64,000 bases of DNA, taken from contig JAAVFI010000035.1 of NCBI GenBank assembly GCA_014800815.1, forward strand, positions 34,760 through 98,759, given 5' to 3'. This stretch comes from Bacteroidales bacterium (GTDB lineage: Bacteria; Bacteroidota; Bacteroidia; Bacteroidales; Muribaculaceae). The notes under the pieces are model-generated. The model saw only the letters and a program-made list of their open reading frames with translations. It searched no databases and was not told the DNA's origin. Positions within the stretch are counted from its first letter, which is position 1. Each line of letters begins with the position of its first letter. Positions 1-8,457 of this stretch are shown one piece after another. Made by a program: the position numbers and the translations under genes.

Positions 1-302
1 GCAAACATAAATCCGGCAATGGCTACAAACGCCTTGCTGAATATGAGCATGGCAAGGCCGAGTACTACCGCTGCGGCACTCGCTATCCAGCCGAAAGCTG
101 TGCCGAAAGCACCCATGCGCGCATTGCCGTGCTTGTCGCGTGAAGCGAGGAATACACTCATATTGAGCACTCCGGCCAGTACAAATATGATGCCGGCTGC
201 GATGACTACTCCTCCGTTGGCAAGCGATGTGCGGAAGATGATGAGTACGATGCCTATTAGCGCCGCTATCAGGCCTGTGAGAATAAGGTTGCGTCCTTTC
301 AT
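1..302 (-). CDS. DUF308/HdeD-like small membrane protein, cut by window edge
   Basis: The reverse strand from the ATG at 302 reads open to the window edge (about 100 codons, C-terminus missing). The product begins MKGRNLILTGLIAALIGIVL and continues as alternating hydrophobic segments with glycine-rich turns, giving about three membrane helices in the visible part. The pattern resembles DUF308/HdeD-type integral membrane proteins, whose function in Bacteroidetes is not established. A TAATTTTG -7 box lies upstream on the same strand (381 to 374) without a well-spaced TTTG box. A forward open frame over the same bases lacks membrane or other protein character and is taken as its shadow. The membrane-protein call is fairly sure; the family assignment is moderate. 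Confidence 0.6.
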   Translation of the reverse strand, partial: MKGRNLILTGLIAALIGIVLIIFRTSLANGGVVIAAGIIFVLAGVLNMSVFLASRDKHGNARMGAFGTAFGWIASAAAVVLGLAMLIFSKAFVAIAGFMF

Positions 303-474
303 ATCGAATAGTTGAATAAGTTTGTTTTTAAGTTGAATAACAATTCAGTGGCCGAAAATGACTGAATAGACGGCAAAATTAAGGAAAAAATTATCAAGAA
401 TGAACCAAACGACTCATTGTCTTGTTATAAATCTGAACACGAAACCCAATTCAATATGCCCGATTACCGTTGTC

Positions 475-715
475 TTGTATTGTCCCCGTTCGGGACGTAA
501 AGTTTCTGTCGCCGCACGACCTGCTCCTGCGGAGGCATCGTTGCGTGCATGCGGGCAGCCGCAAGCAAGAATTATTCGCTATATATAATAATGTATATTG
601 ACCACCCGGCTCGATAGGTGGTCAAGGGTATTCATCAATCGAGTGATCAGGCGGTAATTAGTGGGAATTTTTACTGCCGGGAAGGGCGTCGGACATGCTT
701 CGACGTCCTTTTTTC
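475..715 (+). ncRNA. Candidate structured RNA with pseudoknot and terminator
   Basis: The gap between the DUF308-like gene and rpmB (303-918) holds no convincing protein. It contains a run of hairpins on the plus strand: GTCCC/GGGAC (479-493), GACCACC/GGTGGTC (600-606/617-623) and GGCGGTAA/TTACTGCC (650-657/671-678), then a rho-independent terminator (684-708 plus T run). The loop of the second hairpin contains CTCGAT (610-615), complementary to ATCGAG at 638-643, which would form an H-type pseudoknot. I see no canonical TAnnTTTG box for this transcript, and I do not recognise an RNA family (not tmRNA, RNase P or SRP RNA by motif). The existence and 5' end are inferred. Confidence 0.4.
684..714 (+). 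terminator. Rho-independent terminator before rpmB
   Basis: GGGCGTCG (684-691) pairs with CGACGTCC (701-708) across a nine-base loop, with one G-T pair, followed directly by six T and a further T-rich stretch. It ends whatever is transcribed from 300-680 and insulates the rpmB promoter. Confidence 0.8.
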
Positions 716-754
716 TATTTTTTCACATTAAAAATGATAGTGAGATGTAAAAAA

Positions 755-786
755 TTTGGTGGTCTCAAAAAAAATTCGTTACTTTG
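755..786 (+). promoter_or_regulatory. Bacteroidetes-type promoter for rpmB operon
   Basis: TTTG at 755-758 and TACTTTG at 780-786 are separated by 21 bases, matching the -33 TTTG / -7 TAnnTTTG consensus used by the Bacteroidetes primary sigma factor. Predicted transcription start is near 793, giving a leader of about 125 bases before rpmB. The long leader could carry autoregulatory structure, which I did not resolve. Confidence 0.75.
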
Positions 787-918
787 CACGCTGAATTGTG
801 GCGCATCCTTTTAAAGCTGCCGGATAGATGCACCGGTAGTGATATGAGAACTGCGATGGCGTCCGTTCATAACTCTTAAGACTAAAGAAATTAAAGAACG
901 ATAAACCATTAACCAGCC

Positions 919-1182
919 ATGTCAAAGATTTGTCAGATAACCGGCAAAAAAGCGATTGTGGGCAATAACGTTTCACACTCGAAGCGCCGTACCAAGCGCA
1001 AATTCAACGTAAACCTCTTCTCTAAGAAGTTCTACTGGGTAGAGCAGGATCTCTGGATCAGCCTCACTATTTCAGCTGCAGGACTCCGTACTATCAATAA
1101 GCTTGGCCTCAACGAAGCTATGACTCAGGCTATTGCTAAAGGATTCCTCAATCCTACTGACATTCGTCCCGTTGGTTTCTAA
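919..1182 (+). CDS. rpmB: 50S ribosomal protein L28
   Basis: An 87-residue basic protein beginning [20 protein letters not shown], the hallmark N-terminus of bL28, with the following [13 protein letters not shown] basic stretch that contacts 23S rRNA. It is a structural component of the large ribosomal subunit. It is the first gene of rpmB-rpmG-DUF4295, all on the plus strand with gaps of 30 and 9 bases, and sits downstream of a canonical promoter at 755-786. Length and order are standard for Bacteroidetes. The start is set by the family N-terminus and there is no competing upstream ATG. Nothing is unusual. Confidence 0.97.
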   Translation: MSKICQITGKKAIVGNNVSHSKRRTKRKFNVNLFSKKFYWVEQDLWISLTISAAGLRTINKLGLNEAMTQAIAKGFLNPTDIRPVGF

Positions 1183-1212
1183 AAAATCCACCTCTAATCT
1201 GTCTGAGTAACT

Positions 1213-1401
1213 ATGGCAAAGAAAGCAAAAGGTAACCGCGTTCAGGTAATCCTTGAATGCACCGAACACAAGGCAAGCGGTATGCCCGGCACAAGCCGAT
1301 ACATTACTACCAAGAATCGTAAAAACACTACCGAACGTCTCGAACTTAAGAAATACAACCCCATTCTTAAGCGCATGACTATTCACAAAGAAATTAAATA
1401 A
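1213..1401 (+). CDS. rpmG: 50S ribosomal protein L33
   Basis: A 62-residue basic protein ([20 protein letters not shown]...) with the bL33 core [11 protein letters not shown] and the [11 protein letters not shown] stretch. It is part of the 50S subunit near the E site. Only one cysteine is present, so this is the zinc-independent (C-minus) form rather than the four-cysteine form. It lies between rpmB and a DUF4295 gene in one transcript. Genomes often carry both forms, and zinc-limited cells switch between them. Whether a C-plus copy exists elsewhere cannot be seen here. Confidence 0.96.
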   Translation: MAKKAKGNRVQVILECTEHKASGMPGTSRYITTKNRKNTTERLELKKYNPILKRMTIHKEIK

Positions 1402-1410
1402 TAAGTAGAT

Positions 1411-1560
1411 ATGGCAAAGAAAACCGTCGCATCGCTCCAGAAAGGCGAAGGCCGCACCTACAGCAAGGTTATCAAGATGGTGAAGTCACCCAAAACCGGT
1501 GCTTACACTTTCCAGGAACAGATGGTTCCTAACGATGCAGTTAAGGACATCCTTAAGTAA
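1411..1560 (+). CDS. DUF4295 family small ribosome-associated protein
   Basis: A 49-residue, lysine-rich protein beginning MAKKTVASLQKGEGRTYSKV and ending NDAVKDILK. DUF4295 proteins are found directly after rpmG throughout Bacteroidetes, and this position plus the basic composition identify it. From memory, a small Bacteroidetes-specific 50S protein (named bL38 in the Flavobacterium johnsoniae ribosome structure) may be this family; I am not certain of that equivalence. The start follows the L33 stop by nine bases and the terminator at 1599-1645 closes the operon. The reading frame and family are secure, the exact ribosomal role is not. Confidence 0.85.
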   Translation: MAKKTVASLQKGEGRTYSKVIKMVKSPKTGAYTFQEQMVPNDAVKDILK

Positions 1561-1598
1561 TTTTCGACTTACCCGTTAAGGCTAAAATATATACGGCC

Positions 1599-1645
1599 GG
1601 GCGCAAGTTTCATCTGCTGATGAGCACTTGCGCCCGCCCGTTTTT
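1599..1645 (+). terminator. Terminator of the rpmB-rpmG-DUF4295 operon
   Basis: A ten-base-pair perfect stem, GGGCGCAAGT (1599-1608) with ACTTGCGCCC (1626-1635), followed by GCCCG and a T5 run (1641-1645) and a second T7 run at 1653-1659. It separates the ribosomal genes from nadE. Confidence 0.8.
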
Positions 1646-1693
1646 CTGTGCCTTTTTTTGAGCGACGCTCTCGGTGATGTCGTTTTTTTGCTG

Positions 1694-1701
1694 TATCTTT
1701 G
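1694..1701 (+). promoter_or_regulatory. -7 box of the nadE promoter
   Basis: TATCTTTG matches the TAnnTTTG -7 element, 58 bases before the nadE ATG. No TTTG occurs at the usual 19-21 base spacing, so only the -7 part is supported. Confidence 0.5.
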
Positions 1702-1759
1702 CACACTCACCCCGGGACTCTCTTCAATTTCCGGCTCAAACAATATAAACCTCAGCAAT

Positions 1760-3682
1760 ATGTATCAAGGTTTTGTAAGGGTGTGCTGTGCTTCTCCGGC
1801 AGTCACTGTAGCCGATACGGAGGCCAATGCCACCGCGATAATCGAACTTATCGAAAGCGCCCGCGCTAACGGCGCCGACGTGGTAGTGTTCCCCGAAATG
1901 TGTATCACCGCATATACCTGCGGCGATCTGTTCCACAGCTCGACTCTTTTAGAGAGCGCTGTAAAAGCCCTTCAGAAGATAGTCGACGCAACGGCTGCCT
2001 GCAGCTCAATGCTCGCGGCGGTAGGTATGCCCGTAAGACACGGAGCCGCGCTCTACAACTGTGCCGTGTTCATCGCCGACGGGCACATTCTGGCGGCAGT
2101 CCCCAAAACCTACATCCCCAACTACAACGAATTCTACGAAAAACGCTGGTTTGCCTCGGCTCCTCCCTGCGAGACGACGGTGACTCTATGCGGCATCGAA
2201 GTACCCTTCGGCACGGATATTATAGTAGACTTCGGCGGCGTGCGCGTAGGTGCCGAGATTTGCGAAGACCTCTGGACACCCGTGCCTCCAAGCTGCCGAC
2301 TGGCACTTGCCGGCGCAGAACTTATACTCAACCTCTCGGCGAGCGATGACCTTATAGGTAAATACGCCTATCTGCGCTCGCTCGTAGCACAGCAGTCGGC
2401 GCGCTGCATGTGTGCCTACGCATATTCATCGGCAGGTTTTGGCGAATCGTCCACCGACCTTGTGTTCGACGCCAAACATTTCATAGCAGAGAACGGCCGA
2501 CTCATCGCCTCTTCGCCGAGATGGACTTCGGGCAACCTTCTCACCACATGCGATATCGACATCGAGGCAATCCGTCGCGACCGTCTTCACAATACATCCT
2601 TTGAGGCCTCAGCGCGTCGCGAGGATGCCGACGCGACAGTCGTAAAAGTTGACGTTCCCGAGCGAAAAGCTCCCTCCAAGCTCTTGCGCACCGTCGATCC
2701 GCACCCCTTCGTGCCTGCCGTAGACGAACACCTGCGCGACAGATGCGAGGAAATCATCAACATACAGGTGGCCGGTCTGGCTCAACGCCTCTCTGCCACA
2801 CATTGCCGCAGCCTCACGATAGGTATCTCCGGCGGCCTCGACTCGACCCTCGCACTCCTTGTGGCCGCACGCACATTCGACCGTCTCGGCCTTGACCGCA
2901 AAGGAATCATCGCCGTGACCATGCCCGGCTTCGGAACAACAGGCCGCACTCACTCAAACGCCATTGAACTCGTAGAGAAACTCGGCGCCACTCTCCGCGA
3001 AATCAGCATCGTCCCCGCCGTGAATCAGCATTTCGCCGACATCGGCCACGATGCGTCGGTGCACGACGTCACATACGAAAACAGTCAGGCGCGTGAGCGC
3101 ACTCAGCTCCTCATGGATATCGCCAACCAGACCGGCGGAATGGTGCTCGGCACAGGCGACCTCTCGGAACTCGCCCTCGGCTGGGCTACATACAACGGCG
3201 ATCATATGTCGATGTATGGTGTCAACTCCGGCATCCCCAAGACTCTTGTGATATACCTCACACGCTATTTCGCCTCCATAATGCCCGAGGTCGAGAGCGT
3301 GCTGCTCGACATCATCGACACCCCTATCAGCCCCGAACTTGTACCCGCCGAGCCCAACGGAACTATCAAGCAAAAGACCGAAGACCTCGTAGGGCCTTAC
3401 GAACTCCACGACTTCTTCCTCTACTATACACTTCGCTACGGCTTCTCACCCCGCCGTATTTTTACACTGGCCACTGCCGCCTTCGGCGACACCTACCCGC
3501 GTGAAACTATTATCAAGTGGGAGCGCACATTCTTCCGCCGCTTCTTCAACCAGCAGTTCAAACGCTCGTGTCTGCCCGACGGTCCTAAAGTCGGCAGCGT
3601 ATGCCTCTCGCCGCGCGGCGACTGGCGCATGCCCTCCGACGCATCATCGGCATTGTGGCTTAAAGAAATTGACGAACTATGA
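1760..3682 (+). CDS. nadE: Glutamine-dependent NAD+ synthetase
   Basis: Catalyses the ATP-dependent amidation of deamido-NAD to NAD using ammonia released from glutamine. The 640-residue protein has an N-terminal nitrilase-type glutaminase domain (about 1-290) with the Glu46-Lys116-Cys168 triad visible in [18 protein letters not shown] and GAEICEDLW, and a C-terminal synthetase domain with the P-loop SGGLDST at 357-363. The ATG at 1760 ([13 protein letters not shown]) is preferred over an in-frame start at 1628, which would lie inside the upstream terminator hairpin and precede the promoter box at 1694. The stop overlaps the xth start by four bases (ATGA), implying coupled translation. Confidence 0.95.
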   Translation: MYQGFVRVCCASPAVTVADTEANATAIIELIESARANGADVVVFPEMCITAYTCGDLFHSSTLLESAVKALQKIVDATAACSSMLAAVGMPVRHGAALYNCAVFIADGHILAAVPKTYIPNYNEFYEKRWFASAPPCETTVTLCGIEVPFGTDIIVDFGGVRVGAEICEDLWTPVPPSCRLALAGAELILNLSASDDLIGKYAYLRSLVAQQSARCMCAYAYSSAGFGESSTDLVFDAKHFIAENGRLIASSPRWTSGNLLTTCDIDIEAIRRDRLHNTSFEASARREDADATVVKVDVPERKAPSKLLRTVDPHPFVPAVDEHLRDRCEEIINIQVAGLAQRLSATHCRSLTIGISGGLDSTLALLVAARTFDRLGLDRKGIIAVTMPGFGTTGRTHSNAIELVEKLGATLREISIVPAVNQHFADIGHDASVHDVTYENSQARERTQLLMDIANQTGGMVLGTGDLSELALGWATYNGDHMSMYGVNSGIPKTLVIYLTRYFASIMPEVESVLLDIIDTPISPELVPAEPNGTIKQKTEDLVGPYELHDFFLYYTLRYGFSPRRIFTLATAAFGDTYPRETIIKWERTFFRRFFNQQFKRSCLPDGPKVGSVCLSPRGDWRMPSDASSALWLKEIDEL

Positions 3683-4437
3683 AATTTATATCCTGGAATG
3701 TGAACGGCCTGCGCGCCGTCATGACTAAGGGCTTTGAAGACATCTTCAAATCTTTCGACGCCGACTTCTTCTGCCTGCAGGAAATCAAACTGCAGGAGGG
3801 GCAGCTCGACCTCGACTTCGACGGCTACAAAGCCTTCTATAATTATGCCGAGAAAAAAGGATACTCCGGCACGGCGATATTCTCCCGCCACGAACCTCTG
3901 TCTGTGACCCGTGGTATCGGCATCGACCGCCACGACACCGAGGGCAGGGTAGTGACTCTCGAATATCCCGACTTCTATCTCGTGACGGTCTACACTCCTA
4001 ACTCGCAGTCGGAGCTCGCGCGCCTCGACTACCGCATGGACTGGGAGGCCGAGTTCGCGAAGTTTGTAAAAAACCTCGACGCGATCAAACCCGTGATAAT
4101 CTGCGGCGACATGAACGTTGCGCATCAGGAGATAGACCTTGCAAATCCTAAGACCAACCGCCGCAACCCCGGCTTTACCGACGAGGAGCGCGACTGCTTC
4201 ACACGTCTGCTTGGCGAAGGATTTGTCGACACCTACCGCTATCTCAATCCCGACAAGACCGGCGCATACTCCTGGTGGAGCTACCGCGGACGGGCCCGCG
4301 AGAAGAATGTGGGCTGGCGTATCGACTACTTCCTCGTGTCGCAGCGCATCGCTCCCAAGTTGAAATCCGCATCCATCCACCCCGAAATTGCAGGCTCCGA
4401 CCACTGTCCCGTGAGCATAGAGCTTGATATTGATTGA
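3679..4437 (+). CDS. xth: Exodeoxyribonuclease III (AP endonuclease)
   Basis: A 252-residue EEP-fold nuclease that cleaves 5' to abasic sites and degrades DNA 3' to 5' in base excision repair. Visible motifs are ISWNVNGLRA at the N-terminus, the metal-binding Glu35 in FCLQEIKLQ, the GDMNVAH loop near residue 144 and the C-terminal SDHCPV with catalytic Asp-His. Length is typical. Its start overlaps the nadE stop, and serB begins 14 bases after it, so the three genes are probably cotranscribed. No anomalies were seen. Confidence 0.95.
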   Translation: MKFISWNVNGLRAVMTKGFEDIFKSFDADFFCLQEIKLQEGQLDLDFDGYKAFYNYAEKKGYSGTAIFSRHEPLSVTRGIGIDRHDTEGRVVTLEYPDFYLVTVYTPNSQSELARLDYRMDWEAEFAKFVKNLDAIKPVIICGDMNVAHQEIDLANPKTNRRNPGFTDEERDCFTRLLGEGFVDTYRYLNPDKTGAYSWWSYRGRAREKNVGWRIDYFLVSQRIAPKLKSASIHPEIAGSDHCPVSIELDID

Positions 4438-4451
4438 TAAACACTCCCCTT

Positions 4452-5693
4452 ATGCAAGATATAGAATTAATCCTCATAAACATTACCGGCAGCGACCGCC
4501 CCGGCGTTACGTCGGCTCTTACTGAAATCCTGGCACGTCACGAAGCTCAGATTCTCGATATCGGTCAGGCCGACATCCACCACTCTCTGTCGCTCGGTAT
4601 TCTTTTCCGTACCACCCCCGAGCGCTCAGGCGATATCATGAAGGATCTCCTCTTCAAGTGCTACGAGCTGAGTGTCAAGATTCGTTTCTCGCCTATCAGT
4701 ATCGAAGACTATGAGGCTTGGGTGGCACGTCAGGGTAAGAACCGTTGGATTATCACTATTCTTGGCCGTCAGCTCACGGCTCGCCACATAGCCCTCGTTA
4801 CCGAGGAAATCGCGCGTCAGTCGCTCAACATCGACAGCATACAGCGTCTTACGGGCCGCATGCCCCTGCGCGCCGGCGAAGAACCGCGATCGAAATCGTG
4901 TGTCGAATTTTCGGTACGAGGCAATCCTCTTGATGTCAACGAGATGCGTAGCGTATTCCTCCGTCTTTCGCAGGAGGAGAGCTTCGATATCTCTCTCCAG
5001 GAGGATAATGTGTTCCGCCGTTGCCGCCGTCTGATATGCTTCGATATGGACTCAACTCTCATCGAGACAGAGGTTATCGACGAACTCGCCGACCGCGCCG
5101 GAGTAGGTGCAGAAGTGCGAGCTATCACCGAGAGCGCAATGCGTGGCGAGATCGACTTCTGCGAGAGCTTCAAGCGCAGAGTGGCTCTTCTCAAGGGCCT
5201 CGACGAGAGCGTTATGAAAGACATCGCCGAGAGCCTCCCCGTCACCGAAGGCGTGGAGCGCATGATGCAGGTGCTCAAGCGCACCGGCTACAAGACGGCC
5301 ATTCTTTCGGGCGGATTCACCTATTTCGGAAATTATCTCAAGCAGAAATTCGGCTTCGACTATGTGTATGCCAATGAACTTGAGATTCTCGACGGCAAGC
5401 TCACCGGCCGCTATGTAGGCGACATCGTCGACGGCAAACGCAAGGCCGAGCTCCTGCGCATCATCGCTCAGGTTGAGAATATCGACATCGCCCAGACCAT
5501 AGCCGTGGGCGACGGTGCCAACGACCTCCCAATGCTCTCTACCGCAGGTCTCGGCATCGCCTTCCATGCCAAGCCCAAGGTGAAGGCTACGGCCCGTCAG
5601 TCCATATCCTCAATCGGCCTCGACGGTGTGCTTTACTTCCTCGGATTCAAAGACAGCTTCATATCCGACTCACCTTCAGTTGACAGAGACTGA
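4452..5693 (+). CDS. serB: Phosphoserine phosphatase with N-terminal ACT domains
   Basis: The last step of serine synthesis: hydrolysis of O-phosphoserine. The 413-residue protein carries two ACT-like regulatory segments (about 1-85 and 98-180, the first starting LILINITGSDRPGVTSAL) and a HAD-superfamily phosphatase domain with motif I DMDSTLIETE (nucleophile Asp198, Asp200) and the late motif VGDGANDLPML. The ATG at 4452 is chosen over an upstream TTG at 4434 that would overlap xth. The ACT domains suggest allosteric control by an amino acid. It follows nadE-xth and is followed by an 80-base gap with a weak hairpin (5701-5734) lacking a T run. Confidence 0.93.
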   Translation: MQDIELILINITGSDRPGVTSALTEILARHEAQILDIGQADIHHSLSLGILFRTTPERSGDIMKDLLFKCYELSVKIRFSPISIEDYEAWVARQGKNRWIITILGRQLTARHIALVTEEIARQSLNIDSIQRLTGRMPLRAGEEPRSKSCVEFSVRGNPLDVNEMRSVFLRLSQEESFDISLQEDNVFRRCRRLICFDMDSTLIETEVIDELADRAGVGAEVRAITESAMRGEIDFCESFKRRVALLKGLDESVMKDIAESLPVTEGVERMMQVLKRTGYKTAILSGGFTYFGNYLKQKFGFDYVYANELEILDGKLTGRYVGDIVDGKRKAELLRIIAQVENIDIAQTIAVGDGANDLPMLSTAGLGIAFHAKPKVKATARQSISSIGLDGVLYFLGFKDSFISDSPSVDRD

Positions 5694-5772
5694 GAAAATA
5701 CATAGCCCCCGGAACAAAATCGGGCGTAGCTGTGTTATAATTCAAAGTCATAACTGATTCAACTATTCATCT

Positions 5773-8103
5773 ATGCTACCCATGAGGGCTATGAAGTGCT
5801 ACTTTCTTTCTTTATTTTCTTTGCTGACTGTCCTCCTCACGCCTAACATGCAGGCGTGGGGGGCGGAACAGTCGGTAGGACTTGTTCTTAGTGGTGGCGG
5901 TGCCAAAGGCATCGCTCATATCGGAGTCATTAAAGCTCTTGAAGAGAACGATATACCCATAGATTGCATTACAGGTACATCTATGGGCGCTATTGTGGGT
6001 GGCCTTTATGCCTGTGGTTACTCTCCCGATGAAATGATGCAGCTGCTCCTGTCGCAGTACTTCCTTTCGATGTCGACAGGCAGCTACGATCCCTCGCTGA
6101 CATACTATTTTTCGCGCCCCGTGGCCTCGCCGCAGATGTTCTCCAAGAACTTCGGCGATAGAGGGAATGAAAGCGATAAGAATAAATTTGACCCTCAGTC
6201 GCTCATAGCGCCTACCCCCATGGCATTCGGCTTTATGGAGCTTTTCAGCGCCTATACGGCTCAGTGCGATGCTGATTTCAGCCGTCTTTTTGTGCCTTAC
6301 CGCTGCGTGGCCTCCAATGTGCCCGAGCGCCGCAAGCAGGTGCTGTCACACGGTAACGTAGGCGATGCTATCAGGGCGTCTATGAGTTTCCCGCTTGTCT
6401 TTCAGGCTACTAAGGTCGACGGCAATATTCTCTACGACGGCGGTATCTATGACAATTTTCCCGTCAATGTCATGGAGCAGGATTTCAATCCCGATATAAT
6501 GCTCGGCGTGGACGTATCTTCAAGCACGAGCGGACCGCCAAACTCCTTTATGGACCAGCTCGATCTTCTCGTCTTGCAGCCCCAGAGCTATGCCGTACCC
6601 GCCGACCGCGGTATAAAACTGCGGGTAGACCTCGATGAGTTCGGACTCCTTGATTTCGGGCAGGCTCAGGCAATCTACGATATCGGCTACAACAAGGCTA
6701 TGGCCATGATAGACTCTATCAAAGGCCGCGTCAAGGCTCGCCGCCCCGCCTCCGAAGTGGCCTCGCGTCGTGCGGAATTCAAGTCGCGCACACCGCGCCT
6801 GCGCTTCGAGAAAGTGCGCGTCACCGGCGGTACCAAGCGTCAGAACGAATACCTCGAGCACATCTTCCGCCCACACAAAGGCACCGACACTATCGGTATC
6901 GACGATGCGCGCCTCGCATTCTATCGTGCCGTGTCGTCCGATAAACTCAGTAGCCTTACCCCGCAGGCCGAATTGACCAATGACTCTCTCGACCTCTTTA
7001 CGCTCAACCTCGATGCCCGCGTCAAGCAGAACTACTCCGTAGGCCTGGGCGGCTACATCACTTCGAGCAACAACAGCTATCTCTATATGAGAGCCGGCTA
7101 TTCGTCTTTGAGTTTCAACTCAATGTCGGCCGACATTGAGGCCTGGATAGGCCAGAGCTATATCGCCGGTGTGGCGCGCGGAAGTATCGACCTTCCCACC
7201 GTCATCCCCTCGGCTTTCCGACTCCTCGCCGTAGGTTCGCGCCGCAAATACTATGAGACAGAAAAACTCTTCTTCCGCGATAACGAGCCTGCCTTCGTCA
7301 CCCGGCATGAATATTTCGGACGCCTTTCGTGGGCTATGGCTGCCGGACGCACCGGCGAATTTGAAGTAGGCGCAGGCGGCGGACGAGTGTATAATTCTTA
7401 TTTCCAGAACAATCTGCTCTCAAGCTACACCGACGGTACCGACAAGGTGAAGCTCGACCTTGCGCAGGCTTTTGCAAGCTACGAATCTTCGACTCTCGAC
7501 AATATCAGCTATCCGACCTCCGGCCTCGAACTCTATGGCCGTGCCGCGTTCATGACCGGCAAGGTTAAGTACGACCGTCAGACAGCCGATGAAGGCCGCG
7601 TAAAGACAAAATCGAACATCAATTGGGCTCGGCTTGACCTCCGCTGCCGCGAATGGCTTTCGCCGAGCCGTCATTTCTCGCTCGGCCTTGAAGCCACCGC
7701 CACGGCAAGCACCAAGCGCCTTCTCGACGATTATTACTCTGCTATAAGCACCGCTCCCGCATACACTCCCACGCCGGCATCGAACAATATGTTCGACCCC
7801 GGATTCAGAGCCAACAGCTTTATAGCAGCCTCCGTAACCCCTGTCTATAAGTACAACGACCGTCTCTCGGCACGCTTCTCCTCACATGTCTTTGTGCCGG
7901 CGAGAAGTCTCGTCCGCACCGAGGGCGGTGGCGTAAGATACGGCAAATGGTTCGGATCTGCACACTATATGGGCGAGATCGACCTTGTCTACAACCTGCC
8001 TTTTGCATCTGTCTGTGCTTATTGCAATTATGCAACCACACAGGAGCGTTTCAATATCGGAATCTCGCTGGGAATATACATCCCCGCACCTTCATTTCTT
8101 TAA
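5773..8103 (+). CDS. Patatin-like phospholipase with C-terminal outer-membrane barrel
   Basis: A 776-residue exported protein with a signal peptide (about 1-31, ending near QAWGAEQ). The patatin domain (35-340) shows the oxyanion motif SGGGAKGIAHIG, the nucleophile elbow GTSMG (Ser70) and the DGG motif DGGIYDN (Asp222), so the Ser-Asp dyad is intact. After a POTRA-like segment (about 345-420), the C-terminal half is rich in alternating beta segments typical of a BamA-superfamily barrel. The architecture matches PlpD-type autotransporter lipases (type Vd), which place a phospholipase A on the cell surface. The substrate is unknown. It precedes ssb by 12 bases; three closely spaced ATG codons (5773, 5782, 5791) leave the exact start open. 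Confidence 0.88.
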   Translation: MLPMRAMKCYFLSLFSLLTVLLTPNMQAWGAEQSVGLVLSGGGAKGIAHIGVIKALEENDIPIDCITGTSMGAIVGGLYACGYSPDEMMQLLLSQYFLSMSTGSYDPSLTYYFSRPVASPQMFSKNFGDRGNESDKNKFDPQSLIAPTPMAFGFMELFSAYTAQCDADFSRLFVPYRCVASNVPERRKQVLSHGNVGDAIRASMSFPLVFQATKVDGNILYDGGIYDNFPVNVMEQDFNPDIMLGVDVSSSTSGPPNSFMDQLDLLVLQPQSYAVPADRGIKLRVDLDEFGLLDFGQAQAIYDIGYNKAMAMIDSIKGRVKARRPASEVASRRAEFKSRTPRLRFEKVRVTGGTKRQNEYLEHIFRPHKGTDTIGIDDARLAFYRAVSSDKLSSLTPQAELTNDSLDLFTLNLDARVKQNYSVGLGGYITSSNNSYLYMRAGYSSLSFNSMSADIEAWIGQSYIAGVARGSIDLPTVIPSAFRLLAVGSRRKYYETEKLFFRDNEPAFVTRHEYFGRLSWAMAAGRTGEFEVGAGGGRVYNSYFQNNLLSSYTDGTDKVKLDLAQAFASYESSTLDNISYPTSGLELYGRAAFMTGKVKYDRQTADEGRVKTKSNINWARLDLRCREWLSPSRHFSLGLEATATASTKRLLDDYYSAISTAPAYTPTPASNNMFDPGFRANSFIAASVTPVYKYNDRLSARFSSHVFVPARSLVRTEGGGVRYGKWFGSAHYMGEIDLVYNLPFASVCAYCNYATTQERFNIGISLGIYIPAPSFL

Positions 8104-8115
8104 ATAATAACTGCA

Positions 8116-8448
8116 ATGAATAAAGTAATACTGCTTGGTAATGTCGGACGCGACCCGCGCATGCGCATGGTCGACAGTTCACCGGTGGCCGAATTTCCTC
8201 TTGCCACAAGTGAGAGACGCAAGGTAAAAGGTGCCGACGGCAAGGAAGTGGATATGCCCGAGCTCACCGAGTGGCACAATATTGTCATGTGGGGCAGGGC
8301 AGCGGAGTTTGCCGAAAAGTATATCCGCAAAGGCTCGCGTCTGCTTGTCGAAGGTAAAATCCGTACCCGCGCGTGGGAGGACCACAACGCTATCAAGCGG
8401 TATATCACCGAGATATACGTAGATACTTTTGAACTCTTACCTAAATAA
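8116..8448 (+). CDS. ssb: Short single-stranded DNA-binding protein
   Basis: An OB-fold protein of 110 residues beginning MNKVILLGNVGRDPRMRM, with the typical LATSERRK, EWHNIVMWGRAAEFAEKYI and GSRLLVEGKIRTRAW segments of bacterial SSB. It ends DTFELLPK, immediately after the OB fold. The disordered tail and acidic tip (DDDIPF type) that recruit replication and repair partners are absent. A second, full-length SSB elsewhere is therefore likely, and this copy may serve a specialised role. It lies between the patatin protein and a YpfJ-like peptidase on the same strand with small gaps. Confidence 0.92.
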   Translation: MNKVILLGNVGRDPRMRMVDSSPVAEFPLATSERRKVKGADGKEVDMPELTEWHNIVMWGRAAEFAEKYIRKGSRLLVEGKIRTRAWEDHNAIKRYITEIYVDTFELLPK

Positions 8449-8457
8449 TCCTAAGAT

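Noticed and set aside
400..588. Forward open frame of 62 codons before rpmB
   Set aside because: No conserved features or promoter, lies in a region of RNA hairpins; more likely non-coding.
3493..4404. 303-codon reverse frame across nadE and xth
   Set aside because: Both plus-strand genes are unmistakable; the reverse frame is open only because of GC-rich third positions and has no family motif.
5701..5734. Hairpin after serB
   Set aside because: CATAGC/GCTGTG outer pairing is weak and no T run follows; not listed as a terminator.
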